A DNA stretch of 26,011 nucleotides, taken from CALGFI01 sp036374435. Lineage in GTDB: Bacteria > Actinomycetota > UBA4738 > HRBIN12. The stretch lies in the NCBI GenBank assembly GCA_036374435.1, contig DASUTU010000146.1:1-26011 (forward strand), in the 5' to 3' direction. This document shows positions 14,630 through 21,905 of the stretch, in pieces. Each line of letters begins with the position of its first letter. Within the stretch, counting starts at the first letter, position 1. The notes below the pieces were generated by a model. That model worked only from the letters and a program-made list of their open reading frames with translations, was not told the DNA's origin and did no database searches. A program made the position numbers and the translations under genes.

Positions 14630-15058
14630 TCAGCGTCCGACCGCGACCGTCTCCCTCGCGCCGATCACGTGCCGGACGGGCAGCCCGAACGCGGCTTCCA
14701 CCCGGTGGGGGAGGTCCAGCTTGAGCCAGCGGGACGCCCCCGGCGGCAGCGTCGACAGCACGATCCGGTCGAACGGTCCGTGATCCCGCAGGGCGTCGCC
14801 GATGGCGAGCATCGGGTTCGCGTCGCCCACTTCGCCGTCCACGTCGAGGTCGATCTCCCGGAACCGCGCCAGGGCGAGCTCGAGCCGGGTTCGGGCGGCG
14901 GCCAGGGCGTCGCCTTCGGTCCAGGTGCGGCCCTGGGCGGGAGTGGCCGGCACGACCACCCGGAACGTGCACGGACCGGCGTGGGCCAGCTCCCGGATCG
15001 TCGCGAAGAGGCGGTCGCCGCCGAGGGTCTGGTTGGCGACGACGAGAAGACGTTCCAT
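14630..15058 (-). CDS. Universal-stress-protein-like alpha/beta protein
   Basis: This 142-aa protein begins MERLLVVANQTLGGDRLFAT, a motif recurrent in a group of actinobacterial USP-like (adenine nucleotide alpha-hydrolase fold) proteins. It also has FRVVVPATP, VDGEVGDANPMLAIGDAL and FDRIVLSTLPPGASRWLKLD, matching the USP pattern of alternating strands and helices with a C-terminal 'D.I..S..P...S..L' segment. The full G-2x-G-9x-G(S/T) ATP motif is not obvious, so nucleotide binding is uncertain. The gene has one of the best Shine-Dalgarno sequences here (GGAGGTGA) and a TAGGAT box at 15083-15078. It converges with pucR (11-nt gap). Confidence 0.75.
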   Translation of the reverse strand: MERLLVVANQTLGGDRLFATIRELAHAGPCTFRVVVPATPAQGRTWTEGDALAAARTRLELALARFREIDLDVDGEVGDANPMLAIGDALRDHGPFDRIVLSTLPPGASRWLKLDLPHRVEAAFGLPVRHVIGARETVAVGR

Positions 15059-15301
15059 CGCCTCACCTCCGCGTTCGATCCTACGGCCGGCGGCGGGCCG
15101 TGCGGAACCCAGGGGTGGGGGGTCCTCTCACGTCGTCCCGGCGGGGTGTCCCGTCCGTACAGGACCGAGCCCGCCGCCGAGCCGCTGTGGCGAGTAGCCC
15201 GGGGCGGCACGGCCCGGCCATACTGGTGCCGATCGGGTCCGACGCCGTGTCCGCGGACGTCGCGGACCATCCCAGGCGCCCGAGAGGAACAGGAGGGGAC
15301 G
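15059..15301. other. Intergenic region between USP-like gene and ALDH
   Basis: This 243-bp divergent region contains TAGGAT (15083-15078, minus strand) for the USP-like gene and a CATACT box (15219-15224, plus strand) for the aldehyde dehydrogenase. It also holds a short dyad GTCC-GTACA-GGAC at 15153-15165. The dyad core GTAC is shared with the pucR palindrome but the arms differ. I see no gene in this stretch. Confidence 0.4.
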
Positions 15302-16747
15302 ATGGCCAGCGAGACCAGGACCTGGCAGCAGTACATCGGCGGCAGGTGGGTGGACTCGAGCAGGGGCGAGGCCGAGCCGGACATCGACCCCTCCACCGGT
15401 CAGAGCGTGGCCACCGTGCAGATCGGCACCCGCGAGGACGCGGACGCGGCGGTCGAGGCGGCGCAGAAGGCCTACGACGAGGTTTGGTTCGACACGCCGC
15501 CCAAGGAGCGCTCGGCGATGTTGCTCAAGCTGGCCGACGCCATGGACGCCGACGCCGAGAACCTGGCGAAGCTCGAGGCGGAGGACGTGGGCAAGCCGAT
15601 CGCCGTCTCGCGGGCCGACATCCCGTTCATCACCGACAACCTGCGATTCTTCGCCGGGGCGGCCCGGCTCTTGGAGGGCAAGTCGGCGGGCGAATACGAG
15701 CAGGGCTACACGAGCATGATCCGCCGCGAGCCGCTCGGCGTGACGGTCGGGATCTGCCCGTGGAACTACCCGCTGATGATGGCCATCTGGAAGATCGGGC
15801 CGGCGCTGGCGGCCGGGAACACCTCGGTGCTCAAGCCGGCCGAGCTCACCCCGCGCACGACGCTCCGCCTGGCCGAGCTCTCGCAAGACCTCCTGCCGCC
15901 GGGCGTCCTGAACGTCGTCACTGGGAAGGGGTCGGTGCTCGGCGACCAGCTCGTCAAGCACCCGCTGGTGCGGCTGGTGTCGGTCACGGGCGACACGGCG
16001 ACGGGCAAGGTGATCGCGGCCAACGCCGGCGCGTCGAACGTGAAGCGCGTCCACCTGGAGCTGGGCGGCAAGGCGCCGGTCGTGGTGTTCGACGACGCCG
16101 ACCTCGAGAGCCTGGTCGAGACGCTGAAGTTCGCCGGGTATACCAACACGGGGCAGGACTGCACCGCGTCGTGCCGGGTGGTCGCCGGTCCCGGCATCTA
16201 CGAGGATCTGTTGTCCTCCCTCGTGCCGGCCGTCGAAACCATCAAGGTCGGGCCGATCGCCGACGAGGCGGTGGAGATGGGGCCGCTGGTGTCCGAGGGC
16301 CAGCGAGAGAGTGTGGCCGGGTTCGTCGACCGGGCGCAGTCGGCCGGCGCGAAGCTCCTCACCGGCGGCGAGCAGATGGACGGGTCGGGCTTCTACTACA
16401 AGCCCACCGTGGTGGCCGAGCCCGCCCAGGACTCGGAGATCGTGCAGAAGGAGGTCTTCGGACCCGTCGTGACGGTGCAGCGGTTCTCCGACGAAGACGA
16501 GGCCGTGGCGTGGGCCAACGACGTGGTCTACGGCCTGGCGTCGTCGGTGTGGACCCGCGACGCGGGCCGCGCCATGCGGGTGGCGCGGCGCCTCCAGTAC
16601 GGTGCCGTGTGGGTGAACACGCACTTCATGATCACGGCCGAGATGCCGCATGGTGGGTACAAGGAGAGTGGGTACGGAAAGGACATGTCGATGTACTCGC
16701 TGGAGGACTACACGCAGATCAAGCACGTGATGTGGTCGCTCGGCTGA
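15302..16747 (+). CDS. NAD-dependent aldehyde dehydrogenase, gamma-aminobutyraldehyde dehydrogenase-like
   Basis: This 481-aa ALDH shows all catalytic elements: CPWNYPLMM (152-160, Asn155), cofactor loop SVTGDTATGK (227-236), general base Glu253 in LELGGK, and nucleophile Cys287 in TGQDCTASC. The C-terminus MPHGGYKESGYGKDMSMYSL and EDYTQIKHVM closely resembles PatD/YdcW-type aminobutyraldehyde dehydrogenases, which oxidise 4-aminobutanal from putrescine to GABA. That would feed the GabT encoded nearby. The ATG at 15302 has AGGAGG about 6 nt upstream. The next ALDH follows after 34 nt, so they are probably cotranscribed. Betaine-aldehyde activity remains possible. Confidence 0.9.
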   Translation: MASETRTWQQYIGGRWVDSSRGEAEPDIDPSTGQSVATVQIGTREDADAAVEAAQKAYDEVWFDTPPKERSAMLLKLADAMDADAENLAKLEAEDVGKPIAVSRADIPFITDNLRFFAGAARLLEGKSAGEYEQGYTSMIRREPLGVTVGICPWNYPLMMAIWKIGPALAAGNTSVLKPAELTPRTTLRLAELSQDLLPPGVLNVVTGKGSVLGDQLVKHPLVRLVSVTGDTATGKVIAANAGASNVKRVHLELGGKAPVVVFDDADLESLVETLKFAGYTNTGQDCTASCRVVAGPGIYEDLLSSLVPAVETIKVGPIADEAVEMGPLVSEGQRESVAGFVDRAQSAGAKLLTGGEQMDGSGFYYKPTVVAEPAQDSEIVQKEVFGPVVTVQRFSDEDEAVAWANDVVYGLASSVWTRDAGRAMRVARRLQYGAVWVNTHFMITAEMPHGGYKESGYGKDMSMYSLEDYTQIKHVMWSLG

Positions 16748-16781
16748 GTCGGCATCCGACCGGCGAAGGGTGGTGTTCGGG

Positions 16782-18209
16782 ATGACGGTGCGTCCGTTCC
16801 TGGTCAACGGAGAGTGGCGGACCGGCGAAGGAACGTTCCAGGTCCACAGCCCCTACGACGACGCCGTGGTGGCCGAGGTCGGCGTGCCGACGGACGCCGA
16901 CGTCGAGGAGGCCGTGGCCACCGCCGCGGAGACGTTCCGGGAGTCCCGACGCCTGCCCGTGCACGCCCGCGCCGAGGCGCTCGATCACATCTCGGCCCGG
17001 CTCAAGGAGTCGATCCCCCAGAACGCCGAGTTGATCGCCAGGGAGGGTGGGAAGCCGCTCAAGTGGGCCACCGTCGAGGCGACGAGGGCGGTCTCCACCT
17101 TCCGCTGGGCCTCGGAGGTGCTGCGTCACGGCGACGACGAGCTCATGCGCCTGGACACGGAGGCGTCGCTCGGCTCTCGGGTGGGGATCGTGCGCCGGTT
17201 CCCGTTCGGGCCGGTGCTCGGGATCACCCCGTTCAACTTCCCGCTGAACCTGGTGGCCCACAAGGTCGCGCCGGCGCTTGCGGTCGGCGCCCCGATCGTG
17301 GTCAAGCCGGCCTCGGCCACGCCGATCGGCGCGCTGCGTTTGGCCGAGCTGTTCGCCGAGACCGACCTGCCGACGGGCATGTATCAGGTCCTGCCGGTCT
17401 CGAGCTCGGTGGCCGACCGGATGGCCCGGGACGAGCGGTTCCGCAAGATCAGCTTCACGGGGTCCTCGGACATCGGGTGGTACCTGAAGGGCCTGGACCC
17501 GAAGAAGCGCGTCACGCTGGAGCTCGGCGGCAACGCCGGGGTCATCGTGCACTCCGACGCCGACCTGGACCTGGCGGCGCAGCGTGTCGCCGTCGGTGGC
17601 TACTACCAGGCCGGCCAGAGCTGCATCAGCGTGCAGCGCGTGCTCGTGCAGTCCGAGGTGTACGAGGCCTTCGCCGAGCGGCTGGTGAAGCAGGTCGAGA
17701 GCCTGAAGGTGGGCGACCCAATGGACCCGACGGTGGACGTGGGTCCGGTGATCCAGCGTTCGGAGGTGGATCGCATCGACGCCTGGGTCAAGGAGGCCGT
17801 GTCCCAGGGCGCCACGGTGCTCACGGGCGGGGAGGGCGACGGCCCCTTCTACCAGCCGACCCTGATCGCCGACGTGAACCCCGAGATGAAGGTGTGCCGG
17901 GAGGAGATCTTCGGCCCGGTGGTCACGGTGAGTTCCTACCAGACCTTCGAGGAGGCCCTCGCCATCGTGAACGACTCGAGGTTCGGGTTGCAGGCCGGGG
18001 TCTTCACGAACGACATCAATCGCGCCTTCGAGGCGCATCGTTCGATCGAGGTGGGCGGGATCATCCTGAACGACGTCTCCGCCTTTCGCGCCGACCAGAT
18101 GCCCTACGGCGGTTCGAAGGACTCCGGATTCGGACGGGAGGGACTTCGGTTCGCGATGGAGGAGATGACCGAGCCGCGGATCATGGTCCTCTCGCACGTC
18201 CCGCTGTAG
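16782..18209 (+). CDS. Aldehyde dehydrogenase family protein (possible succinate-semialdehyde dehydrogenase)
   Basis: This 475-aa ALDH has TPFNFPLNL (149-157), SFTGSSDIG (224-232), general base Glu247 in LELGGNAG and nucleophile Cys281 in AGQSCISVQR. Residues such as EEIFGPVVTVSSY, NDVSAFRADQMPYGG and SKDSGFGREG place it in the broad group with non-phosphorylating glyceraldehyde-3-phosphate, lactaldehyde and phosphonoacetaldehyde dehydrogenases rather than with classical GabD. Genomic context (PatD-like ALDH, GabT) would suit oxidation of succinate semialdehyde, but sequence does not settle the substrate. I preferred ATG 16782, with a GGGTGG 8 nt upstream, over in-frame GTGs at 16770 and 16773. 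Confidence 0.88.
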   Translation: MTVRPFLVNGEWRTGEGTFQVHSPYDDAVVAEVGVPTDADVEEAVATAAETFRESRRLPVHARAEALDHISARLKESIPQNAELIAREGGKPLKWATVEATRAVSTFRWASEVLRHGDDELMRLDTEASLGSRVGIVRRFPFGPVLGITPFNFPLNLVAHKVAPALAVGAPIVVKPASATPIGALRLAELFAETDLPTGMYQVLPVSSSVADRMARDERFRKISFTGSSDIGWYLKGLDPKKRVTLELGGNAGVIVHSDADLDLAAQRVAVGGYYQAGQSCISVQRVLVQSEVYEAFAERLVKQVESLKVGDPMDPTVDVGPVIQRSEVDRIDAWVKEAVSQGATVLTGGEGDGPFYQPTLIADVNPEMKVCREEIFGPVVTVSSYQTFEEALAIVNDSRFGLQAGVFTNDINRAFEAHRSIEVGGIILNDVSAFRADQMPYGGSKDSGFGREGLRFAMEEMTEPRIMVLSHVPL

Positions 18210-18257
18210 GTCCCGACGCCGGCCGGGTCCGACCGGGCCCGACGGACACCCGCCGTT

Positions 18258-18263
18258 TATGGT
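18258..18263 (+). promoter_or_regulatory. Putative leaderless -10 box
   Basis: TATGGT, 6 nt before the GTG at 18270. No separate Shine-Dalgarno of normal spacing is present. Confidence 0.4.
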
Positions 18264-18269
18264 GGAACG

Positions 18270-18521
18270 GTGGGAACGCTCGCGCTGATCCTGGTCCCCG
18301 CGACGCTGTTCGCCCTGGTGGTGTGGCTCGCCGTCGGCGGCCGAGCCGATCCGAGTGTGCCCGTTCGTCCGTGGTGGGGCCGGCCGGCTCTCTGGGTCGG
18401 AGTGTGCGGGACGTTCCTGCTCTTCGGCCTGTTCGTCGCGCCGCGGCTGCTCGGCTTCACGTTCCTGTTCCTGCCGTTCATCTGGATGGGTGCCGGGGCC
18501 CGGCGGCGTCAGGGCGACTGA
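18270..18521 (+). CDS. Small two-helix membrane protein (83 aa)
   Basis: This 83-aa protein has two hydrophobic segments, TLALILVPATLFALVVWLAV (3-22) and a longer C-terminal one (about 42-73, including LLFGLFVAPRLLGFTFLFLP). A short polar loop with PWWGRPALW lies between them and a basic tail GARRRQGD follows. No family recognised. Its 3' end overlaps the 3' end of the convergent hydrolase gene by 13 bp. A TATGGT box immediately before the GTG supports expression. Confidence 0.6.
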   Translation: MGTLALILVPATLFALVVWLAVGGRADPSVPVRPWWGRPALWVGVCGTFLLFGLFVAPRLLGFTFLFLPFIWMGAGARRRQGD

Positions 18522-19186
18522 GGGTCCGCCGGGCCCGGCCGGGCCGCCCCCGCCACCCGGTCGGCGAAGCTCCCGACGATCGCCGCGGCCTCGCGCTCGC
18601 GCCGCCACAGGTGATGGTTCGTGCCCGGGACGAGGGCGACCTCGGCGCGGAGGAACCTCCGGCCGAACGCGGCCAGCTCGTCCGCGGGGCAGTAGTCGTC
18701 GAGCTCCCCCGAGAGCAGGAGCACCGGGCGACGCAACGTGCGCAGCTCCGAGACCGTCGGCGCGTCGGGCAGTTCGAGCTCGCGGCGTAGCGGATACCCG
18801 ATCAGGGCCAGCCCCGCCACCCGCTCGTCGTCCAGGGCCTCGCGAAGGGCCACGGTGGCCCCGAACGACCATCCGCAGACGATGGTCGGCCCGTCGGACT
18901 CCTCGCGCACCCGGGTGACGGCGCCGGCGACGTCGCGTTCCTCGGGCCGGCCGCCCCCGAAGGTCCCATCGCTCCGCATCGTGCCGCGGAAGTTGAACGC
19001 CAGCACGGCGAACCCCCGGGCCGCGAGCTCGTTGCGAACGGCCCAGAGCACCGGGTGGTCCTTGCTGCCGCCGTGCCGAGGGTGGGCGTGGCACAACACG
19101 GCGGTCCCGCGGGCCCCGACCTCTGGGCGGCGGAGCTCGCCCTCGAGCGAGAGGCCGTCGTCGGAGTTGAAGCGGATCGGCTCCAT
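18509..19186 (-). CDS. Alpha/beta hydrolase (dienelactone-hydrolase-like)
   Basis: This 225-aa cytoplasmic hydrolase has the small alpha/beta-hydrolase layout: oxyanion region CHAHPRHGGSKDHP (32-45), nucleophile elbow GWSFG with Ser107, acid within GELDDYC (Asp163 or Asp164), and histidine in GTNHHLWRRE (His191/192). This resembles the KANL3/Tex30-like group of predicted hydrolases (LCHPHP-type oxyanion loops), whose substrates are unknown. I chose ATG 19186 because conserved sequence (MEPIRFNSDDGLSLEG) begins there; the frame runs further upstream to 19246, but that would overlap the divergent LLM gene. Its start lies only 11 nt from the LLM start. Confidence 0.88.
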   Translation of the reverse strand: MEPIRFNSDDGLSLEGELRRPEVGARGTAVLCHAHPRHGGSKDHPVLWAVRNELAARGFAVLAFNFRGTMRSDGTFGGGRPEERDVAGAVTRVREESDGPTIVCGWSFGATVALREALDDERVAGLALIGYPLRRELELPDAPTVSELRTLRRPVLLLSGELDDYCPADELAAFGRRFLRAEVALVPGTNHHLWRREREAAAIVGSFADRVAGAARPGPADPQSP

Positions 19187-19197
19187 CGCGTGCGAGG

Positions 19198-20148
19198 ATG
19201 GCGGCCGTGCCGGAGGGGCGACAACCGAGGGGGACCGGGTTCGCACTCCGGGACGCCCTGCCGTGGACCGACCTCGTCGGGGTGGTCCGGGCGGCCGAGG
19301 CCTCCGGGTACGGCGCGTTGTTCCTGCCCGAGATCACCGGGCGCGACGCCCTGGTCTCGCTCGGGTCGCTGGCGGGGGAGACCCGGGACCTCCACCTCGG
19401 CACCGGCGTCGTGCCGATGCGCTCGCGCACGCTCCTCCTCCTGGCGATGGGGGCGGCCACGGTCCAGGAGCGTTCGGGCGGCCGCCTGGTCCTCGGGCTC
19501 GGTACCGGTGCGGCGGCCACCGGGGCCCTCGACGAGCTCCGGGAGAACGTGCTGGCGCTTCGTGGGCTGCTCTCCGGCGACGGGTTCGAGCGCCGGGGCG
19601 AACGCGTCCGGCTCGCCCTCGACCCGGGGTCGCCCGTCCCGATCTGGATCGCCGCCCTCGGGCCCAAGGCGATGCACCTGGCCGGCGAGGTCGCGGACGG
19701 CGTCTTGCTCAACTGGTGTCCGCCGGAGCGGGTGGCGTTCGCCCGCGGACGGGTCGGCGAAGGCGCCGTGGCGGCCGGCCGAGACCCGGACGAGATCGCG
19801 ATCGGCGTCTACGTGCGGGCGTGGGCCGGCGGGGACGATTCGACGGCGATGCCGGCCCTGAAGGAGGCCGCCGCCCAATATGCCTCGTACCGAGCGTACG
19901 CCCGGCAGTTCCAGGACGTGGGCCTGGGACCCGAGGCAGAGGTGGCGGCCCGGGCCCATCACGTTGGGCGAACCGACCAGGTCCCGGAGAACCTGGTGCG
20001 AGCGGTGTGCGCCGTCGGTGCCGACGCGGCCGACCGGGTCTCGGCCTATCGGGAGGCGGGGGCGGATCTCCCGGTGGTCTACCCGGTGTCCGTTGGGGAC
20101 CCCGTCGCGTCGATCGAGCGAACGCTCCTCGCGCTCGCCCCCGGCTGA
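19198..20148 (+). CDS. LLM-class (luciferase-like) oxidoreductase, probably F420-dependent
   Basis: This 316-aa TIM-barrel protein has hallmarks of the luciferase-like monooxygenase/F420-dependent reductase superfamily: VRAAEASGYGALFLPE near the N-terminus, LHLGTGVVPMRSRTLLLLAM, QERSGGRLVLGLGTG, PVPIWIAALGPKAMHLAGEV and ADGVLLNWCPPE. Members use FMN or F420; actinobacterial ones of this shape are mostly F420-type. An FrhB-family protein two genes away strengthens that reading. The substrate is unknown. The start could be ATG 19198 or GTG 19207; neither has a proper Shine-Dalgarno. Confidence 0.9.
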   Translation: MAAVPEGRQPRGTGFALRDALPWTDLVGVVRAAEASGYGALFLPEITGRDALVSLGSLAGETRDLHLGTGVVPMRSRTLLLLAMGAATVQERSGGRLVLGLGTGAAATGALDELRENVLALRGLLSGDGFERRGERVRLALDPGSPVPIWIAALGPKAMHLAGEVADGVLLNWCPPERVAFARGRVGEGAVAAGRDPDEIAIGVYVRAWAGGDDSTAMPALKEAAAQYASYRAYARQFQDVGLGPEAEVAARAHHVGRTDQVPENLVRAVCAVGADAADRVSAYREAGADLPVVYPVSVGDPVASIERTLLALAPG

Positions 20149-20164
20149 CGCCGCGCTTCCACTC

Positions 20165-20215
20165 GGGGCGACGCTCGCGCTGATCGCGCTCGCTTCCTGG
20201 GCCCCCGGACCCCCG
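20165..20215 (+). repeat. 51-bp intergenic repeat, copy A
   Basis: The element starts GGGGCGACGCTCGCGCTGAT and ends GCCCCCGGACCCCCG. It begins 17 nt after the LLM stop codon. The reverse complement of 22314-22364 matches at 47 of 51 positions, the mismatches being confined to a 5-nt internal block. It lies in the 134-nt gap before the ferredoxin gene, just upstream of the ferredoxin promoter. Confidence 0.85.
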
Positions 20216-20221
20216 GCGGTG

Positions 20222-20255
20222 TAGACTGCGATTTGCAAGGTTCGCACCGTGCAAA
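20222..20255 (+). promoter_or_regulatory. Ferredoxin promoter with 24-bp dyad at the start site
   Basis: TAGACT (20222-20227) is a plausible -10, placing the transcript start near 20234. Directly there is a near-perfect dyad at 20232-20255: TTTGCA-A-GGT, loop TCGC, ACC-G-TGCAAA, nine pairs with one mismatch. It could be an operator or a hairpin at the 5' end of a roughly 48-nt leader that ends in GAGGAG before the ATG. Confidence 0.6.
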
Positions 20256-20282
20256 CAGGGAGAACGGAGCGAGGAGAGCGCG

Positions 20283-20612
20283 ATGACCTACACGATCGCC
20301 GAGCCGTGCATCGACGTGAAGGACCGGGCGTGTGTGGACGAGTGCCCGGTGGACTGCATCTACGAGGGCGGCCGGATGCTCTACATCCACCCGGACGAGT
20401 GCGTCGACTGCGGCGCCTGCGAGCCGGTGTGCCCGGTGACGGCGATCTTCTACGAGGACGACGTCCCGGCCGAGTGGAAGCAGTTCACGCCGATCAACGC
20501 GGAGTTCTTCAATGACGACGTGAGTGGGATCGGCTCGCCGGGAGGCGCGGCGCAGGTCGGCCCGACCGACAAGGACCACCCGGTCGTCGCCGGCTGGCCC
20601 GCCGTCGGCTGA
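20283..20612 (+). CDS. fdxA: 7Fe ferredoxin (FdxA type)
   Basis: This 109-aa soluble electron carrier has the [3Fe-4S][4Fe-4S] pattern. By comparison with Azotobacter ferredoxin I (numbering shifted by one), Cys9, Cys17 and Cys50 bind the 3Fe cluster, Cys21, Cys40, Cys43 and Cys46 the 4Fe cluster, and Cys25 is the spare. MTYTIAEPCIDVKDRACVDE and CVDCGACEPVCPVTAIFYED are near-diagnostic of actinobacterial FdxA; the C-tail with GSPGGAAQVGP is also typical. GAGGAG lies 7-10 nt before the ATG. It converges with the FrhB-like gene with only 4 nt between stops, so overlapping 3' ends are likely. Confidence 0.95.
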   Translation: MTYTIAEPCIDVKDRACVDECPVDCIYEGGRMLYIHPDECVDCGACEPVCPVTAIFYEDDVPAEWKQFTPINAEFFNDDVSGIGSPGGAAQVGPTDKDHPVVAGWPAVG

Positions 20613-20616
20613 GCGC

Positions 20617-21747
20617 TCACGCGGGCGCGGGTTCGGCCTGGGGCAGGACCCGGGGACCCACGGCGGCGTCGTCGGTGGGCCAGCGTTGCCGGGACTTCTC
20701 CGCGAGCTTGGCCATGAGCGACAGCGCCCCCGGGTCGTCCGACCCCGGCCGCCATTCCACGACGCCGTCGGCCACCGCACGCTCCCACAGGTCTTTGCCT
20801 TTGTCGGTCCGGATGATGGTGAGGGTCCAGCCCTCTCCTTGTCCCAGGCCGCCGAAGGAGATGTCGGCGTGTTCGGCGGCGAAGTCCGGACAGCGCAGGC
20901 AGCCCGGCCGGGTGAACTCGTGCGACTGCTTCAGCGAGTACGTGATCTCCTCGCCGTCCTTCGTGTAGAAGAGCAGCTTGCCCTTGATGTTGACGCGGGC
21001 CAGCTCGTCCAGGTCCAGCCCGAGCCGGTTCTGGGCGATCTCGACCATCAGGCCGTCGTAGGAGAAGGTCTTCGAGCACAACAGGCCGAAGGTCCACGTG
21101 ATCTTCTTCGCCCACTTGTTCACTCGCCGGGCGGCCATCGACCCGGTCACGCTGGCCTGGCACGACATCCCGACCAGGGCCAGATTGGACAGGCCCATCT
21201 CGGCGGCCTTGATCAGCGCGAGCGGATTCGCCGAATACGTGTAGCGGGAGCCGGCCGTCTCCAGCACCCCGCGCTCGTCGGTGACGACCGTCGGCTCGAC
21301 GTCCCACGGACGTTCGTCGGAGAGCTTGGAGGTCAACGCGCCGTCGATCTCACCGTTGCGAAGGCCCCAGATCAGCAACGCCGAGACCACTCCGCCGTCC
21401 TGGCCCCGCATCAGCACCTCGGGCGCGGCGGCCCGGGCGAGAACGATCTCCTGGTACTGCCCGACGACCTCCTCCGGCGACCGGGTCCGGCCGAACAGCA
21501 GCTGGTCGATGTCCTCCTCCCAGTCTCGGAAGCGGGGGCACGCCAGCGTGCACAGGGAGCAGCCCTTGTCACCGTGCGCGCACGCGTCGGGACCGTCCTC
21601 CTGGAGCTGGACCGGGACGTTGTCCTCGTATCCCAGCACGTGGAAGGGGCAGGCCACGATGCAGGCGGTGCATCCCGTGCACAGGCCGGTCAGGACGACC
21701 TCGTCGTAGAGATCCCGCCACTGGGTCTTGTCGATAGTGGGAGCCAT
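20617..21747 (-). CDS. Coenzyme F420 hydrogenase/dehydrogenase beta-subunit (FrhB/FdhB) family protein
   Basis: This 376-aa iron-sulfur flavoprotein has an N-terminal pair of [4Fe-4S] motifs, Cys23-x2-Cys26-x2-Cys29-x3-Cys33-Pro and Cys56-x6-Cys63-x2-Cys66-x3-Cys70-Pro. An FrhB N-domain follows (GQDGGVVSALLIWGLRNGEI, 115-134), then the C-domain with GMSCQASV, GLLCSKTF and GCLRCPDFAAEHADISFGG. The family transfers electrons between Fe-S carriers, FAD and F420 (FrhB, FpoF, FdhB), but also includes bacteriochlorophyll-pathway reductases such as BciB. No hydrogenase or formate dehydrogenase partner is present; the ferredoxin next door is the obvious electron partner. TATACT 9 nt before the ATG suggests a very short or absent leader. 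Confidence 0.9.
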   Translation of the reverse strand: MAPTIDKTQWRDLYDEVVLTGLCTGCTACIVACPFHVLGYEDNVPVQLQEDGPDACAHGDKGCSLCTLACPRFRDWEEDIDQLLFGRTRSPEEVVGQYQEIVLARAAAPEVLMRGQDGGVVSALLIWGLRNGEIDGALTSKLSDERPWDVEPTVVTDERGVLETAGSRYTYSANPLALIKAAEMGLSNLALVGMSCQASVTGSMAARRVNKWAKKITWTFGLLCSKTFSYDGLMVEIAQNRLGLDLDELARVNIKGKLLFYTKDGEEITYSLKQSHEFTRPGCLRCPDFAAEHADISFGGLGQGEGWTLTIIRTDKGKDLWERAVADGVVEWRPGSDDPGALSLMAKLAEKSRQRWPTDDAAVGPRVLPQAEPAPA

Positions 21748-21756
21748 CCGAACGGC

Positions 21757-21762
21757 AGTATA
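21757..21762 (-). promoter_or_regulatory. -10 box of the FrhB-like gene
   Basis: TATACT on the minus strand, five of six matching TATAAT, 9 nt before the ATG at 21747. No good -35 is visible at 17-18 bp. Confidence 0.5.
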
Positions 21763-21905
21763 GAGAAGGGGCCACGGGCGACCGGGACCGATCGGACCGG
21801 ACCGGGCAAGCCGGTCGTCCCGGCCGCCCGTAGTACGTCCGGCGTCCGGCGGCCGCCGGATGTGGAGGCCCGTGTGAGCGTGGCCGGGGAGCGGGGAGGA
21901 CTCGG

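Noticed and set aside
18210..18257. GC-rich stretch after the second ALDH as a terminator
   Set aside because: Short GGGTC/GACC-type pairings exist but there is no stable stem with a T-run; not distinguishable from background GC content.
16719..19712. 997-aa minus-strand frame across the second ALDH and hydrolase region
   Set aside because: It crosses several well-supported genes and shows no family similarity; a compositional artefact.
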